Assembly (NCBI RefSeq): GCF_000067165.1
Contig: NC_010162.1
Coordinates: 62,001 to 126,000, forward strand
Direction: 5' to 3'
From: Sorangium cellulosum So ce56
GTDB taxonomy: Bacteria; Myxococcota_A; Polyangia; Polyangiales; Polyangiaceae
Length of the DNA stretch: 64,000 nt
Both the position numbers and the translations under genes were made by a program. A model generated the notes under the pieces. That model made no database searches. It was given only the letters and a program-made list of their open reading frames with translations, and was not told the origin of the DNA. Within the stretch, counting starts at the first letter, position 1, and each line of letters starts with the position of its first letter. Below, piece after piece: positions 18,931 to 29,812 of this stretch.

Positions 18931-20601
18931 TCAGGGCTGCAGCTTGGCGACGAAGGCGTCGGGGCCCCCGGAGCTCATCATGGGGTCCCCCCCGAGATCC
19001 ATCCTGCCGCTGAAGCTGCCCGTCAGCGCGATGGCTCCCAGCTCATCCACGGCGACGGCCCGGGCGCGCTGCTCCGCCGCGTCGCCGAACGATTTGGCCC
19101 AGGCCGTATCGCCGTTGGGAGCGAGCTTTGCGAAGAAGGCGTCGTTGCCGCCGAGGGCCTGGAGCCTCGGGCTCGGGGTGCCGAAGTCGATGGAGCTCTC
19201 GAACTCTCCGACCACGATGACGTTGCCCGCCTGGTCGACCGCCACCCCCAGCGCCCTCTGATCTTCCGCATCCCCGTACAGACGGTTCCAGAGGTGCTTG
19301 CCGTCCGCGTTGAAGGCGGCGACGACCGCGTCCTTTCCTCCGGCGTATCTCCGCGGCGCCCCGTCGAAATTGATCGTTCCCCCGGTGCTCCCTGCGACGA
19401 CGATGTCCCCCTTCGCGCCCACCGCGACCGCCGCGAATTCCTGGCTCATGGTGTCGCCGAAGATCTTGGCCCAGAGCGGCGCCCCGCCCGCGTCGAGCTT
19501 CGCAATGAACGCGTCATCGCCCTGAGCATTGAGGAGCGTCGTGCCGAAGTACACCCTGCCCGCGATGCGGCCGACCAGGACCACGTCTCCTTCGGGCGTG
19601 ACGGCAGCGTCGTTCGCGACCTCAGCGGTCGTATCGCCGAAGTTCCTGCTCCAGGCGAAGTTTCCGAGGGCGTCCATCTTCGCGACGAAGATGTCCTCTC
19701 CACCTTCGCTCGTCAGGTGGTCCCCGCCCAGCACGTCGGCCCAGTCGGTGAAGCTGCCAGCGACGACGATGTTGTCGTCCGAATCCACCGCGAGCCCATA
19801 AACTCTATCGACGCTCGGGCCGGCGATGGTCTTGACCCAGTCCAGGCCGCCCTCTGCGTCGAGCTTCGCCACGAACACGTCCGAGCTGCCTGTGCTCGTG
19901 AGCGGCGTCCCGTCGAAGTTAAGTGTGTTTTCGAAGGTTCCGGCCACGATCACGCCGCCGTTCTTGTCGAGCGCCACGCGATTGCAAAAATCAGAGCCGT
20001 TCCCCCCGAGCGCCTTCGACCATTCCGTCGCTCCGCCAGGAGCGAGCTTGACGACGAAGCCGTCGTACGCTCCCTGGCTGCCGACGGAATCCAGGCTGGT
20101 GCTGAAGGCACCCGCGATCAGGAGGTTCCCTTCCCTGTCGAAGGTGACGTCATGACCGATCTGCTCGCCGTTCCCTCCGAGCTGGGTGCTCCACTCGTGC
20201 GCTCCGGTGCACTCCGGCACACGATCGCAGTTCTCGTCATTCGCCTTCGTCGTACAGGCCTCGGCCTTGGGGACCACCTCGTCGACGCACGAGCCGCCGC
20301 GCAGGCAGCCGTCCTTGCACTCACCGACTCCCCTGGTCGACTCGGGGCCTGTATAACAAGGATCGCAGGGCTCGCTGCCGCCCGCGCCGCCCGCGCCGCC
20401 CGCACCTCCCGCGGCGCCCGCGCCTCCCACGCCGCCCGTGCCGCCGGCGCCTCCCGCGGCGCCCACGCCGGCCATCCCGCCTTGCGCGGTGCCGCCGCCG
20501 CTGATGGCGCCCGGCACGAGCACGCCTTGGTCGAAGCACCCGCCCAGCGCGCCGGCCGCGCCGAGCGCGCCGCAAAGGACCATGAAGCCGTTGCGTTTCA
20601 T
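18931..20601 (-). CDS. Lipoprotein with SBBP beta-propeller repeats
   Basis: A 556-residue lipoprotein. The signal peptide ends in LGGC (Cys22). A Gly/Ala-rich linker (about 33-75) follows, then a short Cys-rich segment (PCDPCYTG...CKDGC, about 78-130) and seven or so repeats of about 55 residues of the SBBP type (pattern VAVDxxGNVVVAGxF...DxFVAKLDAxGxxxWAKxFG). Such repeats fold as a beta-propeller. It is the last gene of a three-gene minus-strand operon: the kinase and TPR/PEGA genes precede it, and the preceding stop overlaps its ATG as TGATG at 20603-20599. It is probably a surface or periplasmic interaction protein tied to that kinase. Confidence 0.8.
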   Translation of the reverse strand: MKRNGFMVLCGALGAAGALGGCFDQGVLVPGAISGGGTAQGGMAGVGAAGGAGGTGGVGGAGAAGGAGGAGGAGGSEPCDPCYTGPESTRGVGECKDGCLRGGSCVDEVVPKAEACTTKANDENCDRVPECTGAHEWSTQLGGNGEQIGHDVTFDREGNLLIAGAFSTSLDSVGSQGAYDGFVVKLAPGGATEWSKALGGNGSDFCNRVALDKNGGVIVAGTFENTLNFDGTPLTSTGSSDVFVAKLDAEGGLDWVKTIAGPSVDRVYGLAVDSDDNIVVAGSFTDWADVLGGDHLTSEGGEDIFVAKMDALGNFAWSRNFGDTTAEVANDAAVTPEGDVVLVGRIAGRVYFGTTLLNAQGDDAFIAKLDAGGAPLWAKIFGDTMSQEFAAVAVGAKGDIVVAGSTGGTINFDGAPRRYAGGKDAVVAAFNADGKHLWNRLYGDAEDQRALGVAVDQAGNVIVVGEFESSIDFGTPSPRLQALGGNDAFFAKLAPNGDTAWAKSFGDAAEQRARAVAVDELGAIALTGSFSGRMDLGGDPMMSSGGPDAFVAKLQP

Positions 20602-21593
20602 CAAAACACCCCCGTGATCCCGGCACCCCACGGCGATATCCACGGACGGACCGCTGCGCCCTTGGGCCTCGCCGCCGCGGACGGTGCGGTGAGGAGCAGC
20701 GCGACGCCGCCCGCGGCGAGCGCCCCGCCCACGATGAACGCCGGCGCAGGGACGAGGCGCAGGTCGTTGTACGAGCCCAGCTTGGCCCGCGTCTTCGGCG
20801 TGTCCGGGCACACGACGTCCTCGGTGCACCCGAGGTCGATCAGCTCGCTGCGCCGCGCGCTCGTGATGCCGAACGTGATCCCACCGACCACGAGCGCCGC
20901 GGCGCCCGTGCCGACGGCGGTCCAGCCGAGCACGCGCTGCGTGGTGCCCGGCGCCGGGCCGGCGGGCGGGGGGAGGATGATGGGCGGGCGGACACCGGCG
21001 GGGAACTCGAGCGCGAGCGCCGCCTCCTGCCGCTCCTGCATCGCGACCTCCCGCCGGACGACACGCCCCGCCCACGCGGCCTCGACGACGTGCTTGCCAG
21101 GATCGACAGGCTGGCTGACCCCCACCAGCGCGGGTGGCACCGGCTTGCCGTCGATGGTGATCTGCACCTCGCGCTCCGGGGCGCCGCGCACCCCCACAGA
21201 GAGCCTGGGGATTCGTGGCTTGAGATCGTCGTACGCTTTCCCGGCGTCGGCGACAGCGGCCTTGAAGACGTCGCTGGCCGAGGCGTCGAGCGAGGTGCGG
21301 CTCACTTGCAGGTAACGCTCGGAGGCCTCGATGAGGCGCCCGAGCTGCTCGAGGCAGCGCGCGGCATAGAGGTCGATCGTCGGCGCCTGGATCAGCTGGT
21401 CCGCGCGCCCGAACTTGTCGAGCGCCGCCGCGTACTGGCCCCTGTCGAAGAGGTCGAGGCCCTCTTCGGCGAGGGCACGGGCGGCGTTCATGGTGGCAGG
21501 GTCGACGTCTGCCGCCCGCGCGGTGGTCGCGAGCGCGAGCGCGAGCGCGAACGCGATGGTGGCGGTGCCCGAGACCCTCGATCGCGCGCGCAT
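20601..21593 (-). CDS. TPR and PEGA-like domain protein
   Basis: A 330-residue exported or membrane protein. After a signal sequence (ending ATTARA) come two to three TPR-like helix pairs (about 35-115; LAEEGLDLFDRGQYAAALDKFGRA), a PEGA-like beta domain (about 130-195; VQITIDGKPVP...VDPGKHVVEA), a Pro-rich linker, and two transmembrane helices (about 225-245 and 285-310). This TPR-PEGA layout commonly sits beside Ser/Thr kinases in Polyangiales. It lies 8 bases downstream of the kinase and overlaps the next lipoprotein gene by one base, so the three are almost certainly co-expressed. Confidence 0.75.
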   Translation of the reverse strand: MRARSRVSGTATIAFALALALATTARAADVDPATMNAARALAEEGLDLFDRGQYAAALDKFGRADQLIQAPTIDLYAARCLEQLGRLIEASERYLQVSRTSLDASASDVFKAAVADAGKAYDDLKPRIPRLSVGVRGAPEREVQITIDGKPVPPALVGVSQPVDPGKHVVEAAWAGRVVRREVAMQERQEAALALEFPAGVRPPIILPPPAGPAPGTTQRVLGWTAVGTGAAALVVGGITFGITSARRSELIDLGCTEDVVCPDTPKTRAKLGSYNDLRLVPAPAFIVGGALAAGGVALLLTAPSAAARPKGAAVRPWISPWGAGITGVF

Positions 21594-21601
21594 TCGTCTC
21601 C

Positions 21602-23125
<1,524 letters not shown>

Positions 23126-23318
23126 TGTCGCAGGACCTGTGGTGCGCGCGTGGCCTTCCCTACGCTGGTGGTTGTTCAGTGCTGGTCAACGACAACAACG
23201 GGTAGACTGAAAGCCTACGGGGCGTGGCGCGGAGCGTCAATCGGTGCACCCGCCGCGTGCTCGCGGGACGTCGCCAGAGCACCGAACAGGTTGAAACGCC
23301 GCGCGCGAGAGAGAGTTT

Positions 23319-23372
23319 GAACCACAGAGACACAGACGCGACAACAACAAAACCTCCGCGCATCCGCGGTTC
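23319..23372. repeat. Imperfect palindromic intergenic repeat
   Basis: GAACCACAGAGACACAG (from 23319) faces a right arm ending CGCATCCGCGGTTC (to 23372), with an A/C-rich centre. It lies just downstream of the cyclic-nucleotide-binding gene stop (read on the minus strand). 'AACCACAGAGACACAG' palindromes recur as intergenic elements in many bacterial genomes. Confidence 0.45.
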
Positions 23373-23403
23373 GTTTCGTCAATTTTCCGATCGGTTCGGT
23401 ACC

Positions 23404-24783
23404 CTAGATCAACACGAAGTCCTCGGCCACGGAGACCTCCTCGGCCATGATGCTCGTGGTCTCCTCGTCGCGCAGGACGGCGAGCTTGTAGAGTTGCGCC
23501 AGCACGGCCGGGTGATCCTCGACCAGACCCATGAACTCGGTGGCCGGAAGGTACAGCGTCACGGTGGGGTGAACGGCGATCACATCGGCGTTCGTCGCGC
23601 GGCGGAGGACCATCGCGATCTCGCCGGCGACGTCGCCGGGGCCGAGCGTCGAGAGCACGAGCGGCTCGACGCGGGCGTCGTCCGCCGCGTCTCGCCGGAC
23701 GACGGCGACCTCTCCGGAGGCGATGAGGAACAGGCCGGGGGGCCGCTCATCCTGGACGAGCAGCCGCTCGTTCTTCTCGAACGTGCGCGTGCGGAACCGC
23801 TTCACGAGCGCGGGCCTGTCGGCCTCGGGCACGACGCGGAGCACGTCGCTCATCCGGACGAGGTTCTCCACCATGCGGTCCCGGCAGTAGGCCGCGAGCT
23901 CCAGGCCCACCTCGGGCTCGCGCTGCGCGATGTCGTCGATCGCGTCGCGCTTCACCTCGAGCACGATGGAGGGCCGCGTGGCGATGACGCTCCCGGTGCG
24001 CGGGGCCCGAGAGAGCAGCGCCATCTCGCCGAACATGGCGCCGTTCGCGAGCCGGGCGAGGAGGATCTCCTCGTCCCCGCGCCGGCGCCGCGCCTCGAGC
24101 TCCCCGCGCGCGACGAAGTAGGCCTCGCTGCGCGCGGCGCCCTGCTCGATCACGGTCGTCCCCGCCGCCACCCAGACGGGCGTGAAGGCGGCGCACAGGG
24201 CGCGGAGCGCGTCGCGCCCGACGGACGAGAAGACCGGCTGGGGCGCGATCCCGGGGTGATCGGCCTGGGCGGCCAGCCTGCGCGTGGCGTCGTGGATGAT
24301 CTCCGTCGCCTTGTTGAGCAGGAGCGCGCCGGTGAGCACGGAGGCGAGCGGCTGGAACGCCTCGGCGGCCGGCAGGGGCGGCGGCGGCGGCGCGCCCTCG
24401 CCGAGCCGCGGCGAGTCCCGGCAGAACGCCTCGGCGATCAGGTCGAGCCCGGGCCCGGCATCGCCGCCGAAGCGCTCGCTCTCGCGCGCGGCCGCCACGG
24501 CGAGCGGCAGGTTCTCGAGGTCGATCGCGCGGGCGATCGCGGTGGAGCACGCCTCCCGCGCGGCCTCGTGCCGGTTCAGCTCGCCGAGGAGGCGCCCGCA
24601 GAGGCAGAGCGCCGACGGCATCGTCGGGTCGTGCCGGACCAGCGCAGCGGCCCAGCGCAGCGCGGCGTCCCGCTCTCCCGCGAGCGCCAGCGAGAGCGCG
24701 CGGTCGATCGGCGACTCCGCCTGCTGGATCGAGCCCGGGAGTACCGGGGGGAGGGCCATGTAAGCGTGTATATCAGGGTTCAT
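23404..24783 (-). CDS. Protein with two cyclic-nucleotide-binding (CNB) domains and helical N-terminus
   Basis: A 459-residue cytosolic protein. The N-terminal part (about 20-120) is an Ala-rich helical repeat resembling TPRs, followed by a Pro linker. Two CNB domains come next. The first (about 195-315) has a phosphate-binding cassette GEMALLSRAPRTGSV containing the expected Glu and Arg. The second (about 325-440) has GEIAMVLRRATNADV, with Glu but a less canonical Arg/Ala pattern. No DNA-binding HTH or catalytic domain is present, so it is more likely a cNMP-responsive scaffold than a transcription factor. It lies upstream of the kinase operon but is separated by a repeat. Confidence 0.8.
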   Translation of the reverse strand: MNPDIHAYMALPPVLPGSIQQAESPIDRALSLALAGERDAALRWAAALVRHDPTMPSALCLCGRLLGELNRHEAAREACSTAIARAIDLENLPLAVAAARESERFGGDAGPGLDLIAEAFCRDSPRLGEGAPPPPPLPAAEAFQPLASVLTGALLLNKATEIIHDATRRLAAQADHPGIAPQPVFSSVGRDALRALCAAFTPVWVAAGTTVIEQGAARSEAYFVARGELEARRRRGDEEILLARLANGAMFGEMALLSRAPRTGSVIATRPSIVLEVKRDAIDDIAQREPEVGLELAAYCRDRMVENLVRMSDVLRVVPEADRPALVKRFRTRTFEKNERLLVQDERPPGLFLIASGEVAVVRRDAADDARVEPLVLSTLGPGDVAGEIAMVLRRATNADVIAVHPTVTLYLPATEFMGLVEDHPAVLAQLYKLAVLRDEETTSIMAEEVSVAEDFVLI

Positions 24784-24882
24784 TGCGCGGTGGCAAAGAA
24801 CGCGCCTGGTTGACGCCTCGCACGCCCCCGCGCGCGCCGCGCCCCCCGCGCGGATTCCCCGGGGAGGAGCAAGGCGTCGCGC

Positions 24883-25557
24883 TCAGGCGAGGTGCTGCTT
24901 CAGGAACGCGATGCTCCGTTCCCACGCGAGCTTCGCGGCCTCGGGGGCGTAGACCTCGGGGCGCGTGTCGTTCGCGAACGCGTGGTCGGCGTCATAGACG
25001 TGGAGCTCCATGGATTGGCCGTGGGCGGCGAGCTCCTTCTGGATCGCCTCGGCGGCGGCCGGCGTCGCCCAGCCGTCGCGCGCGGCGAAGTGGGCGAGGA
25101 TCGGCGCCTTGACGCGCGTGTAATCGGGCGCGGGGCTCGGGACGCCGTAGAAGGGCACCGCGGCCGCGAGCTCGGGGATCGTCGCGGCGGCGGCGAAGCT
25201 CAGCGCGCCGCCCATGCAGAACCCGATGACGCCGACCTTGCCGGTCGACCGCTCGTGCGCCGACAGGAAGCGGGCGGCGGCGGCGATCTCCTCGAGGGCG
25301 CGCGGCTTGTCGAGCTCGGTCATCAGCCGGTTGGCCTCCGTGGCGTCCTTGGTGGTCTTGCCGTGGTAGAGGTCGGGCGCGAGGGCGATGAACCCGGCGG
25401 CGGCGAGCCGGTCGAGCAGAGAGCGGATGTGGTCGTTCACACCCCACCACTCCTGGATCAGGACGACGGCAGGCGACTTGCCCCCCTGCTTCGGCCAGAC
25501 GATCTCGCCGGTCGCCGAGGACCCGTCCTTCGCGGGGAACGAAACCTTTTCGGACAT
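24883..25557 (-). CDS. Dienelactone hydrolase family protein
   Basis: A 224-residue alpha/beta hydrolase of the dienelactone hydrolase family. The nucleophile is Cys114 in GFCMGG, with Asp161 and His192 (YDADHAFAND) completing the triad and Glu36 in QEWWG, the residue that primes the Cys in this family. Length is typical. Such enzymes open enol-lactones, although many homologues hydrolyse other esters. The frame is open upstream by nearly 400 codons, but that stretch lies antisense to the next gene; the ATG at 25557 has an AGGGAGG ribosome site on the coding strand. Confidence 0.9.
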   Translation of the reverse strand: MSEKVSFPAKDGSSATGEIVWPKQGGKSPAVVLIQEWWGVNDHIRSLLDRLAAAGFIALAPDLYHGKTTKDATEANRLMTELDKPRALEEIAAAARFLSAHERSTGKVGVIGFCMGGALSFAAAATIPELAAAVPFYGVPSPAPDYTRVKAPILAHFAARDGWATPAAAEAIQKELAAHGQSMELHVYDADHAFANDTRPEVYAPEAAKLAWERSIAFLKQHLA

Positions 25558-25720
25558 GCGACTCCTCCCTTTCGAGACGGGGATCGGCTCCACCGTCCTC
25601 GTCAGCAATCGGGGATCGGCTTCCGCCGTTCCCTCATGGCGCGGCGCAGGATAACCGCCCCGCGCACGTTGCGTAGCGCAAACCGCCTGGCATGTGCTCC
25701 ACGCCGGGACGCCGGCGATG

Positions 25721-25726
25721 TAGATT
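25721..25726 (+). promoter_or_regulatory. -10 box, leaderless promoter
   Basis: TG-TAGATT ends exactly 6 bases before the GTG start at 25733, with no ribosome site between. The same TGTAGAYT arrangement is seen at 40882 and 45073. Confidence 0.4.
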
Positions 25727-25732
25727 GACGGC

Positions 25733-26515
25733 GTGGATGCGCTGGCGGGACGATGGAGGCGAGCCGTCTCGTCCTTGAAGGAGCTCCGGCTGCGGGTCGC
25801 GTTCCTTCGGAGCGAGGTGCTGCGCGCCGATCTCCCCTCCGTCGCCCGCGCGCTCGACGACCTCTGCCGCGACGCCGAGCAGGCCAACCCCCTCGCGCGC
25901 GACGTGCTGGGCGCCGTCGTGCCGGTCCTCGTGGATCCTGCGCTCTCGGAGCGCGTCGAGCAGCTCCGCGAGCTCGCGTCCTCCCATGCCCTGCTGCCGC
26001 TCTCGCGCCTCCTGCGCCGCAAGGCGCGGCGGCCCGAGGCGCAGCCGGCCTCGCCGGCGCCCGACGAGCGGCTCGTCGCGACGTCGAGCGCCGGTCGCGC
26101 GCTCACGCTCGGCGAGCGGCGCGCGCTGGCCCGGCGGCCGACCCGCGCGGCCTTCGACGCCCTGCTCCGGGACCCGCACCCGCTGGTCATCCGCAACCTG
26201 CTCGCCAACCCGCGCTTGACCGAGGATGACGTCGTCCGCCTCGCGGCGCGCCGCCCGGCGAACGCGGAGGTCCTGACGGAGATCGCGAAGCACCCCGAGT
26301 GGCCGCAGCGCGCGCGGGTGCGCATGGCGATCGTGCAGAACCCGGGCGCGCCGCAGGAGATCGCGGTGCCCATGGTGCGCCTCCTCCTGCGGCCCGAGCT
26401 CCTGCGGCTCGCGGCGGCGGCGGACGTGCCCGCGGTCGTCCGGGCCGCGGCGCGGGAGCTGCTCGATCGCCGTCCGCCCGTCCCGCACAAGCCAGGCGGC
26501 CCGCTGGCGCAGTGA
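25733..26515 (+). CDS. Alpha-helical repeat protein, function unknown
   Basis: A 260-residue, Arg/Leu/Ala-rich helical protein. Residues about 135-245 form repeating helices (LLRDPHPLVIRNLLANPRLTEDDVVRLAARRP, then a similar unit) that resemble the DUF2336/leucine-rich-variant type of HEAT-like repeat. No signal peptide, membrane helix or catalytic motif. The start is GTG at 25733, placed 6 bases after a TAGATT box, consistent with leaderless translation. Probably a protein-protein interaction scaffold. Confidence 0.6.
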   Translation: MDALAGRWRRAVSSLKELRLRVAFLRSEVLRADLPSVARALDDLCRDAEQANPLARDVLGAVVPVLVDPALSERVEQLRELASSHALLPLSRLLRRKARRPEAQPASPAPDERLVATSSAGRALTLGERRALARRPTRAAFDALLRDPHPLVIRNLLANPRLTEDDVVRLAARRPANAEVLTEIAKHPEWPQRARVRMAIVQNPGAPQEIAVPMVRLLLRPELLRLAAAADVPAVVRAAARELLDRRPPVPHKPGGPLAQ

Positions 26516-26684
26516 GGCCGCGCCCTGCGAGAGGTCGGCGGCGTGCGCGCAGGCCGCCGCCGCGGTGCTGCCATCGGAGAGGAGGAGAAGAGAGCAGAGA
26601 GGGAGTGAAGGAGAGAGGGAGTCGAAGGAGAGAGGGAGAGAGGTCGTGGCGGGCGCTTCCGTGAATCGGCGCCCGCCGGCGAGG

Positions 26685-27875
26685 CTACGCGACCTCGGCC
26701 CAGCACCGCGCGAGGCGGCGCACGCCCTCGTCCAGGTCCTCGTCGCACGCCACCGAGGAGAAGCAGAGCCGGAGGGCGAACGGGTTCACGGCGCCGTGAG
26801 CCCGGAACAGCGAGCCCGGGTCGAAGGCGACGCCGTGCTCGATGGCGGCGGCCAGGAAGAAGGCCTCGTTCGGCTCGGCGTCGGGCTCGACCCAGATCGC
26901 GAAGCCGCCCGCGGGCGGGTCGAACCGCCAGCCGGGCAGGTGCTTTCGGAGCGCCCGCTCCATGCGGGCGGCGCGGCGACCGTAGAACTCCCGCAGGCGC
27001 ACGAGCCGCTGATCGAAGTCCTCTGTGCGGAGGTAGTCTTCCAGGATGGCCTGCGGCAGGCTGGCCGCCTGCTGATCGGCGGATTGCTTCAGCTGGAGGG
27101 CCTCGGCCCGGAGCGAGCGCGGGGGCACGAGCCAGCCGACGCGGAGGCCGGGGCAGAGCGTCTTTGAGAACGTCCCGACGTGGAACACGCGATCGGGCGC
27201 CTCGGCCAGGAGCGGCCGCGGGGCGGCGCCGTCAAAGGACAGATCCGCGTAAGCGTCGTCCTCGATGATGGGCCGGAGGGTCGAGAGGACCCTGGCTCGA
27301 TCGCTGCGCGACAGCGTGCGTCCACGCGGATTGGAGACGGCGGGCATGAGATAATAGGCATCGACGTTGCTGTCGCCGTCGACGACCGTCGCGCCGAGCT
27401 CCTGGAACCGATCGAGCGCGCCGGGGGAGCTCTCGCGGTCGACGCCGATCCTGGCGCGCGATCCGCGGACCAGCTGCGCGGCGAGGGACACGGCCTGCCG
27501 TGCGCCGCTGGTCACGATGACGTCGTCGCGAGCCACCTGGGCGCCGCGCCGGCGCAGCTGCCCGGCGATCCAGGCGCGGAGGTCCTCGTCGCCCTCGGGC
27601 CAGCTCCACGGGAGCGCCGGGCGGCTGGGGTTCTGAAGGGCGCGAACGAACGAGGCGGCGAGCTTCGAGCGCGGGAACTCGCCCGGGGCGGGCAGCCCGC
27701 CCGCGAAGCTGATGAGGCCAGGTGTGTCCGCGGCGCGCCGCTTCAGAGGGTCGAACCGCTCGAGGCCGTGTCCGAGCCGCGGTCCGCTCCGCGGCGCATC
27801 ACGCGAGATCGGGGCCTGCACAGGCCGGGTGTGGGACGACGGGGGAGGAGGCGTTGCGCGCGCTGTGGCATCCAT
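26685..27875 (-). CDS. PLP-dependent class-I aminotransferase (MocR/LysN-like, no HTH)
   Basis: About 396 residues of fold-type I aminotransferase. The PLP lysine is in GTFSKTLCPGLRVGW, the Asp/Tyr pair in IIEDDAYADLSF, and the ISFAGGLP start is typical of the 2-aminoadipate aminotransferase/MocR branch. Unlike MocR regulators there is no winged-helix N-terminus, so it should be an enzyme. Start is uncertain: ATGs at 27875, 27962 and 27980 are all open and none has a clear ribosome site; the extension to 27980 is Arg-rich and looks non-conserved. The amino donor is not known. Confidence 0.85.
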   Translation of the reverse strand: MDATARATPPPPSSHTRPVQAPISRDAPRSGPRLGHGLERFDPLKRRAADTPGLISFAGGLPAPGEFPRSKLAASFVRALQNPSRPALPWSWPEGDEDLRAWIAGQLRRRGAQVARDDVIVTSGARQAVSLAAQLVRGSRARIGVDRESSPGALDRFQELGATVVDGDSNVDAYYLMPAVSNPRGRTLSRSDRARVLSTLRPIIEDDAYADLSFDGAAPRPLLAEAPDRVFHVGTFSKTLCPGLRVGWLVPPRSLRAEALQLKQSADQQAASLPQAILEDYLRTEDFDQRLVRLREFYGRRAARMERALRKHLPGWRFDPPAGGFAIWVEPDAEPNEAFFLAAAIEHGVAFDPGSLFRAHGAVNPFALRLCFSSVACDEDLDEGVRRLARCWAEVA

Positions 27876-28284
27876 AGAGTTCAGGGTCCGAGCGAGGCCA
27901 TTCAAGGATGGTGCCGCCCGGGCTGCCCGTCTCCAGATGGAGCGGAAGCGCTCGCGTCCCATGGCGGGACGGAATTCCATGGAAAATTAGTTACATCGCG
28001 GCAACCTGGGACGGGCCAGGGCGTGTAACGGCATGTTGCGGGGTGTGGCGTGCGCGCGCGGCGAGTCAGGCCGCCACAGGGCATCGAAGGGCGTGGAGGG
28101 GCGCGCGTTCGCACAGGGCGGCAGGCCCTGCGAGCCATGTCGGGCTGGTCTGACCGGCGGGGGAGCCGTCCTGAGATCGATCTCCGGAGCTGATCGTATG
28201 CCGAGATGCTGCGAGCGTTCGCCCGGGGCGGCTATCGATGTGGCGCTTGCTCCCGCAGGACGTGGAGCTCGTCCTCGTGGCCAG
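27876..28284. other. Gene-free stretch
   Basis: Apart from a possible N-terminal extension of the aminotransferase up to 27980, no frame here looks coding. It separates the aminotransferase start from the 3' end of the CBM3 gene and should hold the aminotransferase promoter, but no clear -35/-10 pair was seen. Confidence 0.5.
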
Positions 28285-28869
28285 TCAAGGCTCTGTTCCC
28301 CAGGTGAGCACGCCGTCGTGGTACACGGTGACCCGCTCGAAAGGCATGAAGGTGGTGTTGGCGCCGAAGGAGTAGTCGTCGGTCTGCGTCATGCGGTCGT
28401 AGTTGTCGCCGTTGTGGATGCGGATCTGCACATCTCCGGATGTGACGTTCGGGGCGATGCTACCTGCGGCGGCGAGGAAACCGAGCTCGAGATAGTGATC
28501 GGCCTGCGTGCCCGATGCCTCGCCGAACGTCCTTGTGGCGTTGGCGCATCCGCCGAGGATCGACGAGAAGTCGCACTCGCTCTTGAGATCCACCTTCGCG
28601 ACGTCGGCCGTGAACCAGTAGCGAATCGTCAGATCGCTGAGCGCGATGCTCGCATCGTCCGTGTTCTTGACCTGTACCATGAACGACAGATGCTGGGGCT
28701 CGACCGTGGTGTCCCTCGCAGCATATTGCAGCTCGAGCGCCGGTGTGGTCACGCCGCCGGTGGTGGAGCTCGTGGCGCTACCGCCGCCGGCACCATCGGC
28801 GCCACCTGAGCCGGACGAGCCCCTCAGATAGGGCGGATGAATGCTGGCCATAAACGGGCGACGTTTCAT
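28285..28869 (-). CDS. CBM3 cellulose-binding module protein, N-terminus uncertain
   Basis: The last 150 residues are a family-3 carbohydrate-binding module: LELQYAARDTTVEPQHLSF, then LSDLTIRYWFT, DHYLELGFLAAAGSIAP, the YDRMTQTDDYSF stretch and the closing VTVYHDGVLTWGTEP. It should bind cellulose. It is preceded by a Gly/Ser linker, but the N-terminus (MKRRPFMASIHPPYLRG) has no signal peptide, which is odd for a surface-binding module. The frame stays open far upstream with possible ATGs at 28935 and 29160. Either the export signal has been lost or the start is elsewhere. No catalytic domain is attached. Confidence 0.75.
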   Translation of the reverse strand: MKRRPFMASIHPPYLRGSSGSGGADGAGGGSATSSTTGGVTTPALELQYAARDTTVEPQHLSFMVQVKNTDDASIALSDLTIRYWFTADVAKVDLKSECDFSSILGGCANATRTFGEASGTQADHYLELGFLAAAGSIAPNVTSGDVQIRIHNGDNYDRMTQTDDYSFGANTTFMPFERVTVYHDGVLTWGTEP

Positions 28870-29200
28870 GTGTTTTGCGGATACCGCGCCACGCCGCGCC
28901 AGCGGCGTCGGTGTGGCGTCCCCGGCGTCAGTCATGTGAAGTGACGGGGCCGCGCCAGGCGTCCTCCAGCGGAGGCGGCGCGTGGGCCGGTTGAACTCGG
29001 AGTCCGCCATGAACCGCGTTGACCACTGCGCCGGTCTCTCCCCGTCGCCAAACGAGAGCACCGAACCGCAGTACGGGTCGTACTTGCCCTCTGTGGAGGG
29101 CGCGCTCCAGCGAGAAGATCGGTCCGCCCTGCCGTAGCTCACGTCCAGGGGAAGGGGCATGAAGACCAGGCGCTGCCTGTCGGTGAGCGCGCAAGCGGAG
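28870..29200 (-). other. In-frame, coding-like extension upstream of the CBM3 gene
   Basis: The CBM3 frame remains open here with strongly G/C-ending codons. From the ATG at 29160 it would encode about 97 residues including KYDPYCGSVLSFGDGERPAQW. No family, signal peptide or ribosome site is evident. It could be the true N-terminus, a remnant of another gene fused in frame, or chance. Confidence 0.3.
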
Positions 29201-29665
29201 TCACGTGGCGCGCGCGGGCTGCGAGGCCTCGAGCCGTGCCTTCTCAGCGAGCAGCAGCTCGGTGAACGCCGCGATGAACATGCGCCTGGCGAGCGATCCG
29301 AGCGGCTTGCCGACGAGCGGCAGCGGGATGTCGAAGCGCGATGTCCAGTCGATCTCCGTGCCCTCGCCGCGCGGGGTGAAGCGGAGACGCGAGCCCTGGT
29401 GCCGGAGCGGCTGCGTGCTCTCGACGATCTGGTAGTCGAACGAGGACGGCCGCTCGAAGGCCGTGATCTCCTCGACGTAGCGGATCCGCTTCCCGACGCG
29501 CACCTCGCGGAGGGCGCCGAGGCCGTTGTGCTCGGTGAGCCCTGGCCGGACGACCTTCGTGTGGGTGCCGTCCCCGGAGCGCAGGAAGCGCTCGTGGTCA
29601 GCCACCGCGTCGAAGACCCGCTCGACCGGGGCGTGAATGTAGACGTTGACGTGGACCTCTTGCAT
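29201..29665 (-). CDS. SRPBCC (START/Bet v1-like) family protein
   Basis: A 154-residue single-domain protein starting MQEVHVNVYIHAPVERVFDAVADHERF, the typical beta strand, helix and 'P.e.vf..v.d' opening of SRPBCC proteins, with TEIDWTSRFDIPLP and a long C-terminal helix. These folds make a hydrophobic pocket for lipids or polyketide-like ligands; many are unassigned. The frame extends upstream through the 18-bp repeat array, but the ATG at 29665 begins exactly at the domain start. The role cannot be told from context. Confidence 0.75.
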   Translation of the reverse strand: MQEVHVNVYIHAPVERVFDAVADHERFLRSGDGTHTKVVRPGLTEHNGLGALREVRVGKRIRYVEEITAFERPSSFDYQIVESTQPLRHQGSRLRFTPRGEGTEIDWTSRFDIPLPLVGKPLGSLARRMFIAAFTELLLAEKARLEASQPARAT

Positions 29666-29812
29666 GCGGCGACCATCGCACGACGACCTCGCCGAGCGAG
29701 CACGCGGACACGGTCTGCCGAGCGAGGGCGGGGTGGGGGGCGGGGGAGCGGGGAGTTCGCTGGTGGGCTTCAAGATCCGTTCCTGTTGAATGTGGCGGCA
29801 TCGCGTCGCCGA

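Noticed and set aside
26685..27980. MocR-type regulator
   Set aside because: The aminotransferase domain resembles MocR, but the N-terminal winged-helix is absent, so it is treated as an enzyme.
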